64,000 nt of DNA from Thermoplasmata archaeon (GTDB lineage Archaea; Thermoplasmatota; Thermoplasmata; Lutacidiplasmatales; UBA184): assembly GCA_021828195.1 (NCBI GenBank), contig JAKASQ010000001.1:720335-784334 (forward strand), read 5' to 3'. The notes under the pieces were generated by a model. The model made no database searches. It had not been told where the DNA came from and saw only the letters and a list, made by a program, of their open reading frames with translations. Below, in pieces: positions 30,617-39,094 of the stretch. Within the stretch, counting starts at the first letter, position 1; each line of letters starts with the position of its first letter. The position numbers were made by a program, and so were the translations under genes.

Positions 30617-32251
30617 TCACGGGACGATCGGCGGGGTAACGGCAGGGGTCGGCACCTCCTTGCGTGCCAGAGCGGCCCGGACCAGGGCGAGGTAGAGTGG
30701 ATGCGGGGCCTCCGGGCGAGAGAGGAACTCCGGATGGAACTGCACGCCGACGAAGAACGGATGGTCCGCGAGCTCGAAGGACTCGACGCGGCCGTCCACC
30801 GCGTGCCCCGTGATGTTCAGGCCGTGCGCCTGGAAGCGATCGAGGTAGGCCGGGTTGATCTCGTAGCGGTGCCGGTGCCGCTCCCAGATCTCGGTGGCGC
30901 CGTAGCACTGCGCGATCTTCGATCCCGGGGCCAACACCACCCGTTGCGTGCCGAGACGCATCGTGCCGCCCATCTCCGAGAGTCCCTTCTGTTGCTCGAG
31001 CAGACAGACCACCGGGTCGGGGGTTTCGGCGTCCACTTCGGTCGTGTTGGCCCCGGGAAGCGAGAGGACGTTGCGGGCGAACTCGACCGCCGCCATCTGG
31101 AACCCGTAGCAGACCCCGAGGTATGGGATCCCGCGCATGCGGGCGAGCTCGATCGCGAGAACCTTTCCCTCGACGCCCCGCGCGCCGAACCCACCGGGAA
31201 CTAGGACTCCGTCCGATCGCTCGAGGCGGCCGAGGAGCGTCGGGTTCTTCGCGATGTCCTCGGCGTCGTACCATTGCAACCGGATATCGCATCCGAGGTG
31301 GCCCTGGCAATGGTGGAAGGCCTCCGAATGCGAGAGGTAGGCGTCTCGAAGTTCGGTGTACTTCCCGACCACCGCGATCTCGATGGACCCCTGCGCGCGC
31401 CGGTAGGTCGCCAAGAACTCCTTCCACGCACTGTAGTCCGGGCGGCGCTCGGGCAGGCCGAGGAGACGTTCGAGGAGTGGGCCGACGCCCTGGGCCTCGA
31501 GCACGAGGGGAACCTCGTACACGGTCGACTGGTCCGGCACCGAGATCACGGCTTCGGGCGGGACGTCGCAGAACAGCGAAATCTTCGCCTTGATATCCGG
31601 GGCGAGGGGCAGCGGGCCGCGCGCCACGATCAGGTTCGGCCGGATCCCGATCGCGCGGAGTTCGCGGACCGAGTGCTGAGTGGGTTTGGTCTTGGCCTCT
31701 CCAACCGGCCCCACGACCGGAACGAGCGTCGTATGGACGAACACCATGTGACCGTCCCCCAGCTCGTAGGAGAGCTCGCGCAGCGCTTCGAGGAACGGCA
31801 TCGACTCGATGTCTCCGACGGTGCCTCCGACCTCGACCAGGACCACCTCGGCACCGGCCGACTGCGCCACCTCACGGATCGCCCGCTTGATCTCCCCGGT
31901 GACATGCGGGATGATCTGAACGGTGTTGCCGAGATAGTCGCCGCGCCGCTCCTTCTCGATGACCGCTCGGTAGATCTTCCCCGTGGTCAGGTTGTGGGTC
32001 CCGGACAGGCTCTGTCCCAGGAACCGTTCGTAGTTGCCGAGGTCGAGGTCCGCCTCGGTCCCATCATCTAGCACGAAGACCTCACCGTGCTGGTACGGGT
32101 TCATCGTGCCCGCGTCGACATTGAGGTAGGGATCGATCTTGAGGATCGTGACCGGGATTCCGCGGGCCTTGAGCAGACGCCCGAGCGAGGAGGTGGTGAT
32201 GCCCTTCCCGAGGCCCGAAATCACGCCTCCGCTGACCACCAGGACCTTCAC
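30617..32251 (-). CDS. pyrG: CTP synthase
   Basis: A 544-residue enzyme converting UTP to CTP with glutamine. N-terminal synthetase: VVSGGVISGLGKGITTSSLG and the DPYLNVDAGTMNPYQHGEVF substrate region. C-terminal class I glutamine amidotransferase: GVCYGFQMAAVEF (nucleophile Cys) and the VQFHPEF triad residues. GTG at 32251 is chosen over an ATG at 32287 because a TATA-like CTTATGGG overlaps the latter. The stop is one base from the aspS reading frame. Confidence 0.97.
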   Translation of the reverse strand: MKVLVVSGGVISGLGKGITTSSLGRLLKARGIPVTILKIDPYLNVDAGTMNPYQHGEVFVLDDGTEADLDLGNYERFLGQSLSGTHNLTTGKIYRAVIEKERRGDYLGNTVQIIPHVTGEIKRAIREVAQSAGAEVVLVEVGGTVGDIESMPFLEALRELSYELGDGHMVFVHTTLVPVVGPVGEAKTKPTQHSVRELRAIGIRPNLIVARGPLPLAPDIKAKISLFCDVPPEAVISVPDQSTVYEVPLVLEAQGVGPLLERLLGLPERRPDYSAWKEFLATYRRAQGSIEIAVVGKYTELRDAYLSHSEAFHHCQGHLGCDIRLQWYDAEDIAKNPTLLGRLERSDGVLVPGGFGARGVEGKVLAIELARMRGIPYLGVCYGFQMAAVEFARNVLSLPGANTTEVDAETPDPVVCLLEQQKGLSEMGGTMRLGTQRVVLAPGSKIAQCYGATEIWERHRHRYEINPAYLDRFQAHGLNITGHAVDGRVESFELADHPFFVGVQFHPEFLSRPEAPHPLYLALVRAALARKEVPTPAVTPPIVP

Positions 32252-32354
32252 AAAACACCCCGGCCGCGGGTAAGGAATCCCTCCCATAAGGTCTCTGGGC
32301 GAGAACTGGAATCTGCCCCGGCGCGACGGCCGGCGCGCCCTCTCGGTGACCGGC

Positions 32355-33131
32355 TCAGAGACGCACGCGCCGCCCCGCGGGATCGCGCTTGAAGGCGCCG
32401 AACTCCGGGAGCTCGAGAAGCTTCTCCGTGGAGAAGACCGGTCCTTCCACGCAGACGTGGAACGGTCCCAGCGCGCAGGCGTCGCACATCCCCAGGGCGC
32501 ACTTCATCTGACGTTCGACCGACCCGTACGACGCGACCCCACGCGCCCGCGCGAGGAGGGCGACCTTGCGCATCATGATCTCCGGCCCGCAGCTCCACAC
32601 CGCGTCGAAGGCGTGCGTCGCCAAGAGCGGCTCGACGACGACGGTCACGTACCCTCGTGCGCCCGCGCTCCCGTCGTCGGTCGTAACTTCGACCGCCGCA
32701 CCCATCGTAGCGAACCGTTCCCGGAACAGGAGTTCCGCTTCGGTCGTCGCCCCGAGGGCCACCGTGACCTTCGCGCCACCCGCGATCGCCCGCTCGGCCC
32801 CCGGGGCGAGCACCGCCGCTCCGGATCCCCCCGCAACGATCAGGATCCGCTTCGGGGAAGGATCGAATTGGTTTCCGTACGGTCCCCGGATGCCCAGACG
32901 GGTCCCCGTCTCGATCCGCTGGACGTTCCGGCTCGTCCCGCCCATGGCCTTGACGGTGATCCCTTTGGAGGCGCCTTCGGTGTAGGAGAGCGACATGGGC
33001 AGTTCATCGTCCCCGGGGATCCAGACCATCACGAACTGACCCGGCGCTGCCGCAGGAGCGTACGGAAAGCGGAGCGTGACGGTCGAGGGCGTCTCCGCGA
33101 CTCTCTCCTGTACCGTGACGATCGTCCGCAC
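32355..33131 (-). CDS. pyrK: Dihydroorotate dehydrogenase electron-transfer subunit
   Basis: A 258-residue ferredoxin-reductase-fold protein. The FAD part contains PMSLSYTEGASKGITVKAMG, the NAD part VAGGSGAAVLAPG. A C-terminal [2Fe-2S] cluster site KCALGMCDACALGPFHVC is the PyrK signature. It passes electrons from PyrD1B-type dihydroorotate dehydrogenase to NAD. GTG at 33131 lies 27 nt after a strong TATA box, so it has its own leaderless promoter although pyrD is only 74 nt upstream. Confidence 0.93.
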   Translation of the reverse strand: MRTIVTVQERVAETPSTVTLRFPYAPAAAPGQFVMVWIPGDDELPMSLSYTEGASKGITVKAMGGTSRNVQRIETGTRLGIRGPYGNQFDPSPKRILIVAGGSGAAVLAPGAERAIAGGAKVTVALGATTEAELLFRERFATMGAAVEVTTDDGSAGARGYVTVVVEPLLATHAFDAVWSCGPEIMMRKVALLARARGVASYGSVERQMKCALGMCDACALGPFHVCVEGPVFSTEKLLELPEFGAFKRDPAGRRVRL

Positions 33132-33153
33132 GCTCCTCGACTACCCCGAGCGC

Positions 33154-33162
33154 GATATATGC
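33154..33162 (-). promoter_or_regulatory. TATA box for pyrK
   Basis: GCATATATC on the minus strand, centred 27 nt upstream of the pyrK GTG; strongest TATA match in the pyr cluster. Confidence 0.7.
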
Positions 33163-33205
33163 CCTGGGGCGCGCCGGGCGTCGGGCGGTCGAGCGGAACC
33201 GGCCC

Positions 33206-34126
33206 TCAGCTTGTCGCCGAGTGGGCGGCCCCGGTGGCGTCGCTCGCCCGCGCGAAGCCCAGGCTCTCGAGCAGCTCGGAGAGCTCCCGACCGATCCGGC
33301 CGAACGCCCCAATCCCCTCGAATGCGACCTGGGTTCCGATCTCCACCGCGCTCGCTCCCGCCATGAGGTATTCGAGGACGTCCCGGCCCGACGCGATTCC
33401 TCCCACCCCGATGATCGGGATGCGGACGCGCTCGCGGATCTGCCAGACGCAGGCGAGCCCGATCGGCTTGATCGCCGGCCCACTGAGGCCCCCGAGCCGG
33501 TGTGAGAGGACCGGCCGGCGCAATTCGACGTCGATCGCCAGCGCACGCAGCGTGTTGATGGCGCTGACCGCGGCCGCCCCTCCTCGTTCGGCTGCGGCCG
33601 CCAAGCCGGCCGGGTCCGTCGCATTGGGGGTGATTTTCGCGATCACCGGAAGCGGAACGGCCCGCGTGACGGCCCGGACGATCTCCTCGACCTGCGTTGG
33701 ATCGCTGCCGATCTCACTGCCGTATCCCTGGGCGTGCGGGCAGCTCAGGTTCAGCTCGATCGCGCAGACGCCCGTCTTCGCCATCGCCGCCGCGAGATTC
33801 GCGAACTCCGCGGCATCCCCCCCGAAGACGGACCCGATCACGGTGGCGCCGGCGCCCAGGGCGATCGCGATCTCTTGGGGGTACTCCTCGATCCCGGGGT
33901 TCGGCAGGCCCATGGCGTTGAGCATGCCCCAACGGTCGTAGCTCTCAATCGTTGGGTTGGGGTAACCGGGTCGGGGGAACGACCCGATCGATTTCGTGAT
34001 CACGCCCCCGGCTCCGGCCTTCCATGCTCCGACCAGCGATTCCCCGCTCTCCCCCCAGATCCCCGATGCGAGCAGGAGAGGGTTGCGAAGCGCGATCCCC
34101 GCGCAGCGCACCGAGAGCTCGGCCAT
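33206..34126 (-). CDS. pyrD: Dihydroorotate dehydrogenase (class 1B-like)
   Basis: A 306-residue FMN TIM barrel that oxidises dihydroorotate to orotate. Motifs: NPLLLASGIWGE, GGVITKSIGSFPRPGYPNP, MLNAMGLPNPG, the catalytic-loop region ELNLSCPHAQGYG (active-site Cys), VIAKITPN and IIGVGGIASGRDVLEYLMAG. The nearby PyrK subunit indicates the NAD-linked 1B type. ATG at 34126 lies 27 nt from a TATA element apparently shared with divergent clpB. Confidence 0.95.
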   Translation of the reverse strand: MAELSVRCAGIALRNPLLLASGIWGESGESLVGAWKAGAGGVITKSIGSFPRPGYPNPTIESYDRWGMLNAMGLPNPGIEEYPQEIAIALGAGATVIGSVFGGDAAEFANLAAAMAKTGVCAIELNLSCPHAQGYGSEIGSDPTQVEEIVRAVTRAVPLPVIAKITPNATDPAGLAAAAERGGAAAVSAINTLRALAIDVELRRPVLSHRLGGLSGPAIKPIGLACVWQIRERVRIPIIGVGGIASGRDVLEYLMAGASAVEIGTQVAFEGIGAFGRIGRELSELLESLGFARASDATGAAHSATS

Positions 34127-34148
34127 GTTCCAGGGGACTGGTGGTGCG

Positions 34149-34156
34149 CTTAAATC
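34149..34156. promoter_or_regulatory. Bidirectional TATA element of pyrD and clpB
   Basis: CTTAAATC (GATTTAAG on the other strand). Its centre lies 27 nt from the pyrD ATG on one side and 29 nt from the clpB ATG on the other. No other A+T-rich element exists in the 55-nt gap. Confidence 0.6.
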
Positions 34157-34164
34157 GGCTCGCT

Positions 34165-34190
34165 GAGATGTATCGGTTCCGATGCATCTC
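34165..34190. promoter_or_regulatory. Inverted repeat at the clpB start, operator candidate
   Basis: GAGATGTATCGG-TT-CCGATGCATCTC: 12-bp arms with 11 matches and one T-G. It begins 9 nt after the TATA box and covers the predicted transcription start and the clpB ATG (34182-34184). The position suits a repressor that blocks polymerase recruitment. Confidence 0.6.
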
Positions 34191-36788
34191 GACCGCCTGA
34201 CCGATGCGGGGCGCGAAGCGCTCGAAGGCGCGTTTCGCCGCGCATCGGACCTGAGACACCCGGCCGTCGAGCCGGAGCACCTGCTCTCGGCTCTCCTCGG
34301 GGCCTCCCAGGGACCCACCAGCGTTCTGTTGCAGGCGCTGCACGCTCCGGTCGACACGATCCGCGCACGGGTCACCGAACGCCTGGGCGAGCTCCCGACG
34401 GCCGACCATGTCACTCCGTCCGACCAGTACGTCTCGCGCACGCTCACCCAGGTCCTCGATGCGGCGGAAGCCCAGGCGGCGAAGCGCAAGGACCGGTACA
34501 CGAGCGTCGACCAGCTCCTCCTCGGCTTACTGTCGGTTCCCTCTCCCGCACGTCAGATCCTCGAGGATGTCGGGGTCCACCGGGCGGGCGTCGAGGCCCA
34601 GCTCCAGGAACTTCGCGGAGGGGACCGCCCGGTCACGAGTCGCTCGGAAGAGGCCCAGTATCAAGCGCTCGAAAAGTACGGTCGCGATCTGACCGCGCTC
34701 GCGCGCTCGCGCAAGCTCGATCCCGTGATCGGTCGCGACGAGGAGATCCGCCGCGTCGTCCAGATCCTCTCGCGCCGGACCAAGAACAATCCGGTGCTGG
34801 TGGGGGAACCGGGGGTCGGCAAGACCGCGGTCGTCGAGGGGCTCGCCGTTCGGATCGCCCAGAACGACGTGCCGGAATCGCTCCGCGAACGCCGGGTGGT
34901 GGCCCTCGATCTCGGCAGCCTCCTCGCGGGTGCGAAGTTCCGAGGCGAGTTCGAAGAACGGCTGAAAGCCGTCCTCCAAGAGGTCGAACGCTCCCAGGGC
35001 CAGGTGATCCTGTTCATCGACGAACTGCACACCGTCGTCCATGCCGGTGCGACGGAAGGTGGGGCGCTCGATGCGTCGAACCTGCTCAAGCCGGCCCTCG
35101 CGCGTGGAGTGCTCCACTGCATCGGAGCCACCACCACCCAGGAGTACCGGAAGTACATCGAGAAGGATGCCGCTCTAGAGCGCCGGTTCCAGCCGGTTCC
35201 GATCCAAGAGCCCACGGTCGAGGACACCATCTCGATCCTACGGGGCCTACGCGAGCGCTACGAGCTTCACCACGGGGTCAAGATCCACGACGCGGCTCTG
35301 GTCGCGTCCGCGACGCTCGCCGCTCGGTACATCCCCGACCGCCGCCTTCCGGACAAGGCGATCGATGCGGTCGACGAGGCCGCCTCGATGGTGCGCCTCG
35401 CGCTCGACTCCCGGCCGAGCGAGCTCGATCAATTGACGCGTCGCGTTCGCCAATTCGAAATCGAGCGAGCGGCGCTCAAGCGGGAGAAGGACGTCGCGTC
35501 GCGAGACCGGCTCTCCAAGCTCGAGAAGGAGCTCGCGAGCCTGAAGGAGTCGGAGAACGCGCTCCTATCCCGATGGAAACACGAGCGCGAGCGGGTCGCG
35601 GGCCTGCGCAAACTGCGCTCCGAACTGGAGTCGGCGAAGGTCGCCGAGGAGACCGCCGAGCGCGACGGCGATCTCGAGGCCGCAGCGCGATTGCGATATG
35701 GAACGATGCCGGAGCTCCAGAAGCAGGTCGAGTCGCTCACCGCCGAGGTCGAGACCCCCGTCGGGGGAAGCCTCCTGCGGGAAGAGGTCACCGAGGAAGA
35801 CGTGGCCTACGTCATCTCGAAATGGAGCGGCATCCCGATCAGCCGAATGCTGGAGGGCGAGAAGGAGCGGCTGGTCCACATGGAGGACGAGCTGCGCCGG
35901 CGGGTCATCGGGCAGGACGAGGCGGTGGAGGCCGTCTCCAGAGCCGTGCGCCGGGCCCGCAGCGGGCTCGCCGATCCGAACCGGCCGATGGGTACCTTCC
36001 TGTTCGTCGGTCCGACCGGCGTCGGCAAGACGGAGCTCGCGAAGGCGCTCGCGCTGTTCCTGTTCCACTCCGAACGCGCGCTCGTGCGGATTGACATGAG
36101 CGAGTATATGGAGCGGCACACGGTCGCGCGGCTGATCGGAGCTCCGCCGGGGTACGTCGGGTACGAGGAGGGCGGTCAACTGACCGAGGCCGTGCGCAGC
36201 CGCCCGTACACCGTGATCCTCTTCGATGAGATCGAGAAGGCTCACGCCGAGGTCGTCAACGTACTCCTCCAGCTGATGGACGAAGGTCGCCTGACGGACG
36301 GGCAGGGACGCACGGTCGACTTCCGTAACACGCTCGTCATCATGACGAGCAACCTCGGGTCCGAGCTCCTCAGCGGGGTCAGCTCGGATTCCGCTCGCCG
36401 CGCGCTCATCGAGCCGGCGCTCCGGGAACATTTCCGCCCGGAGTTCCTCAACCGGTTGGACGAGATCGTGCTCTTCCACGCGCTCACCGAACCGGAGATC
36501 GCCGAAATCGTCGGGCTCCAGATCGCTCAGGTCGAGGCGCGATTGAAGGACCGACGCATCGCGTTGAAGGTCACCGCGAACGCGAAGAAGCTGCTCGCGC
36601 GCACCGGCTTCGACCCGGCCTTCGGCGCCCGTCCCCTCAAACGAACGATCCAACGACTCGTGGTCGACCCGCTCACCGAGAAGCTCCTCTCCGGTGAACT
36701 CAAGGACGGCACCGAGGTAGCGGTCGACGTGCGCGGCTCGGAGATCGTCCTCCGTTCATCGAGTCCGCGTCTGGGGACCGTTCCGTAG
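34182..36788 (+). CDS. clpB: ClpB-type AAA+ disaggregase
   Basis: An 868-residue hexameric chaperone. The N domain (two Clp repeats) is about 1-145. NBD1 has Walker A GEPGVGKT near 208 and Walker [11 protein letters not shown] long coiled-coil middle domain lies at about 395-530. NBD2 has GPTGVGKT near 610 and [11 protein letters not shown]. It lacks a ClpP-binding IGF/L loop, so it is a disaggregase rather than a protease partner. Size fits ClpB (about 860). ClpB is bacterial-type and scattered in archaea, so acquisition by transfer is likely. It is followed 8 nt later by a GTPase-dead elongation-factor relative. Confidence 0.96.
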   Translation: MHLDRLTDAGREALEGAFRRASDLRHPAVEPEHLLSALLGASQGPTSVLLQALHAPVDTIRARVTERLGELPTADHVTPSDQYVSRTLTQVLDAAEAQAAKRKDRYTSVDQLLLGLLSVPSPARQILEDVGVHRAGVEAQLQELRGGDRPVTSRSEEAQYQALEKYGRDLTALARSRKLDPVIGRDEEIRRVVQILSRRTKNNPVLVGEPGVGKTAVVEGLAVRIAQNDVPESLRERRVVALDLGSLLAGAKFRGEFEERLKAVLQEVERSQGQVILFIDELHTVVHAGATEGGALDASNLLKPALARGVLHCIGATTTQEYRKYIEKDAALERRFQPVPIQEPTVEDTISILRGLRERYELHHGVKIHDAALVASATLAARYIPDRRLPDKAIDAVDEAASMVRLALDSRPSELDQLTRRVRQFEIERAALKREKDVASRDRLSKLEKELASLKESENALLSRWKHERERVAGLRKLRSELESAKVAEETAERDGDLEAAARLRYGTMPELQKQVESLTAEVETPVGGSLLREEVTEEDVAYVISKWSGIPISRMLEGEKERLVHMEDELRRRVIGQDEAVEAVSRAVRRARSGLADPNRPMGTFLFVGPTGVGKTELAKALALFLFHSERALVRIDMSEYMERHTVARLIGAPPGYVGYEEGGQLTEAVRSRPYTVILFDEIEKAHAEVVNVLLQLMDEGRLTDGQGRTVDFRNTLVIMTSNLGSELLSGVSSDSARRALIEPALREHFRPEFLNRLDEIVLFHALTEPEIAEIVGLQIAQVEARLKDRRIALKVTANAKKLLARTGFDPAFGARPLKRTIQRLVVDPLTEKLLSGELKDGTEVAVDVRGSEIVLRSSSPRLGTVP

Positions 36789-36796
36789 GAGGTTCG

Positions 36797-37741
36797 ATGG
36801 CCGGAGTCACGATTGCGATCATCGGCGCGCGGGACATCGCGAAGGAATTCGGAAAGAAGGGCACAGCTTCGGATGTCACGCTGTTCAACCAGGTGGCCGA
36901 GGGTCACGTGATCACGTGCGTCGAGCCCACCAACTTCCCCGAGAAGGTTCCGCCGCTCTTCGTGACCCTAGGGATGGCCGATCGCTGCCTGCTGGTCATC
37001 GATCATCTCTCCCGCCCGATCGCCGAGACGATTGCGGTCGCCGATCTGTACGATCTTCCGACCACCGTCGTCCTCGGTCCGGCCGTTGGGGAGGAGGAAA
37101 TCGGCCGCCTACTGAAGGGCACGCGCTTCGAGAGCGCACCGAGGTCCGCGCTCGACTTTCCGGCCCTCCGGCAGCTCCTCGACGGATGGACCCCTCGGTT
37201 CGTAGAGGGACCGGTCACCGTCCCGATCGACCATGCGTTCCCGGTCAAGGGGGTCGGGGCCGTCGCGCTCGGCGTGGTCCGTGTCGGTACGCTCCACGCT
37301 CACGAGAAGCTCCGACTCTGGCCGACTCCCAAGCTCGTCGAGATCCGGTCGATCCAGGTCCATGATGTGGAAGTGCCGGAAGCGTCGAACGGGGACCGGG
37401 TCGGCGTCGCGCTGAAGGGGGTGGACCCCGACGAGCTCGCCCGCGGCCAGACCCTGGCGCCCGAGGGGTCGCTCCACGCGGGGGCCTCGCTCCGAGGAAC
37501 GGACCTCGTCCCGTGCCGCTACCACCGCACGCCTTGGGGAGAAGGGGCCCAGATGCATCTCGCCGCCGGGCTGCAGGTCGTCCCCGTATCGGTCGGATCG
37601 CGGGACGACCATCAGGCGGTCTTCACCGCCGACCGCGCCGTCGCCTTCCACCCCGGTCAACGGGCGTACGTCCTTGATCTCTCCTCGACCACCGGACCCC
37701 GGATCGCGGCGCGGGTCACCCTCCAAGACGGACCGGACTGA
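36797..37741 (+). CDS. EF-Tu/SelB-family protein with degenerate GTPase site
   Basis: A 314-residue translation-factor relative. The first 120 residues follow the G-domain outline, but the P-loop is gone (IAKEFGKK where GxxxxGK[ST] is expected), the switch II DxxGH is absent and NKxD is replaced (VVLGPAVGEE). The middle aligns with EF-Tu domain 2 (FPVKGVGAVALGVVRVGTLH; LRLWPTPKLVEIRSIQVHDV; ASNGDRVGVALKGV), and a domain 3-like barrel follows. Archaea have such nucleotide-binding-dead SelB-like paralogues of unknown function. ATG at 36797 has AGGAGG 5 nt upstream, 8 nt after clpB, so co-expression is very likely. Confidence 0.82.
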   Translation: MAGVTIAIIGARDIAKEFGKKGTASDVTLFNQVAEGHVITCVEPTNFPEKVPPLFVTLGMADRCLLVIDHLSRPIAETIAVADLYDLPTTVVLGPAVGEEEIGRLLKGTRFESAPRSALDFPALRQLLDGWTPRFVEGPVTVPIDHAFPVKGVGAVALGVVRVGTLHAHEKLRLWPTPKLVEIRSIQVHDVEVPEASNGDRVGVALKGVDPDELARGQTLAPEGSLHAGASLRGTDLVPCRYHRTPWGEGAQMHLAAGLQVVPVSVGSRDDHQAVFTADRAVAFHPGQRAYVLDLSSTTGPRIAARVTLQDGPD

Positions 37742-37789
37742 CGGACCCACACGGAGTCGCGCCCGCCACGAATCCCGCGCTCGCCCGGC

Positions 37790-38995
37790 TCAGGCGAACA
37801 TCGTGACGGACTCCTTGCGGAGTTCCTCTTCGCCGATGACCTTCTCGATCGCGCGGTCGAAGTCGACCGCCGTGACCTGGTCCCGCTCTTCGCGGATCGC
37901 CCACATACCGGCCTCGGTGCAGATCGCCTTGATGTCGGCCCCCGTGGCGCCTTCGCAGCGCGTCGCGAGCGCCTCGAAGTCGATGGGCTCGCGGATCGTC
38001 ATCGGGCGGGAGTGGATCTTGAAGATCTCGGCCCGGCCGGAGGCGGCCGGCACCGGGATCTCGATGATGCGGTCGAAGCGGCCCGGCCGCAGCAGCGCCT
38101 CGTCGAGGATGTCGGGCCGGTTGGTCGCGGCGATGATCTTCACGTTCGACAACGGCTCGAAACCGTCCATCTCGGCCAGCAGCTGCATCAGCGTACGCTG
38201 GACCTCACGGTCTCCGCTCGTCGCGACCTCGAGTCGCTTCGCTCCGATCGAGTCGACCTCGTCGATGAAGATGATGGTCGGCGCCTTCTCTCGGGCCATC
38301 TGGAAGAGCTCGCGGACGAGGCGGGCCCCCTCGCCAATGTACTTCTGAACGAGCTCGCTTCCGACGAGGCGCACGAACGTAGCGTTCGTGTGATGCGCGA
38401 CCGCCTTCGCGATCATTGTCTTGCCCGTTCCCGGGGATCCGATGAGGAGCACTCCGCGGGGCGGGTCTACCCCGACGCGCTTGTACAGCTCGGAGCGCAA
38501 GAGCGGGTACTCCACCGACTCTCGGATCTCGCGGATCTGCTCGGAGAGACCCCCGATGTCCTCGTAGGTGACGGTGGGCTTGTCCACAATCTCGCTCGCG
38601 GTCACGAGCGGGTCGAGCGAGGCGGGGAGCACGCCCATTACGGCGAGGGTCTGCTTGTTGAGCGCGACGCGGCTACCGATCGTCATCTTCGTGTGTTCGA
38701 CCGTCTCGGCGGAGTTGACGACGAAGTCCGGCCCCGTGGACGACTTGACGATCACCCGGCCGTCCGTAAGGACGTCCCGCACGCTTCCGACGATCAGCGG
38801 AGGGTAGCGCAAGCGATCGAGTTCCGTCTTCATCCGCTTGACCTCGCGCTGGAGTCGCAGGATCTCGGACTCCATGTAGTGGCGCTCGCTCTCGACGCGC
38901 TTGATCGCTTCGGCGAGCTGGGTGTTCCTCAGCTCGAGGAAGTTCACTCGGTCAAACGCATCCTGCGGCGGTGCGGAGGAGTCCGGTTCGCTCAT
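37790..38995 (-). CDS. pan: Proteasome-activating nucleotidase PAN
   Basis: A 401-residue AAA+ unfoldase that feeds the 20S proteasome. An N-terminal coiled coil (VNFLELRNTQLAEAIKRVES onward) is followed by an OB ring (LIVGSVRDVLTDGRVIVKSS) and an AAA+ core with Walker A GSPGTGKT near 186, Walker B IIFIDEVDS and RRPGRFDR-type finger LRPGRFDRIIEIP. The C terminus is Met-Phe-Ala, a Phe variant of the usual HbYX docking tail. The ATG at 38995 is preferred; the one at 39040 lies only 14 nt from the TATA box. Confidence 0.96.
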   Translation of the reverse strand: MSEPDSSAPPQDAFDRVNFLELRNTQLAEAIKRVESERHYMESEILRLQREVKRMKTELDRLRYPPLIVGSVRDVLTDGRVIVKSSTGPDFVVNSAETVEHTKMTIGSRVALNKQTLAVMGVLPASLDPLVTASEIVDKPTVTYEDIGGLSEQIREIRESVEYPLLRSELYKRVGVDPPRGVLLIGSPGTGKTMIAKAVAHHTNATFVRLVGSELVQKYIGEGARLVRELFQMAREKAPTIIFIDEVDSIGAKRLEVATSGDREVQRTLMQLLAEMDGFEPLSNVKIIAATNRPDILDEALLRPGRFDRIIEIPVPAASGRAEIFKIHSRPMTIREPIDFEALATRCEGATGADIKAICTEAGMWAIREERDQVTAVDFDRAIEKVIGEEELRKESVTMFA

Positions 38996-39050
38996 GTCCG
39001 TAGAAGTGCGACGAACGTTCGGCTCGTCCGCCGTTAGCATAACGCCTCGG

Positions 39051-39058
39051 TTTATAAG
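39051..39058. promoter_or_regulatory. TATA element between PAN and pantoate kinase
   Basis: TTTATAAG (CTTATAAA on the minus strand), the only TATA-like sequence between the two divergent genes. It is 59 nt from the preferred PAN ATG and 41 nt from the pantoate kinase ATG, implying short leaders on both sides. Confidence 0.55.
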
Positions 39059-39094
39059 GAGTCGTCAGTCTCTATCGGGAATCGGTTCGAGCGC

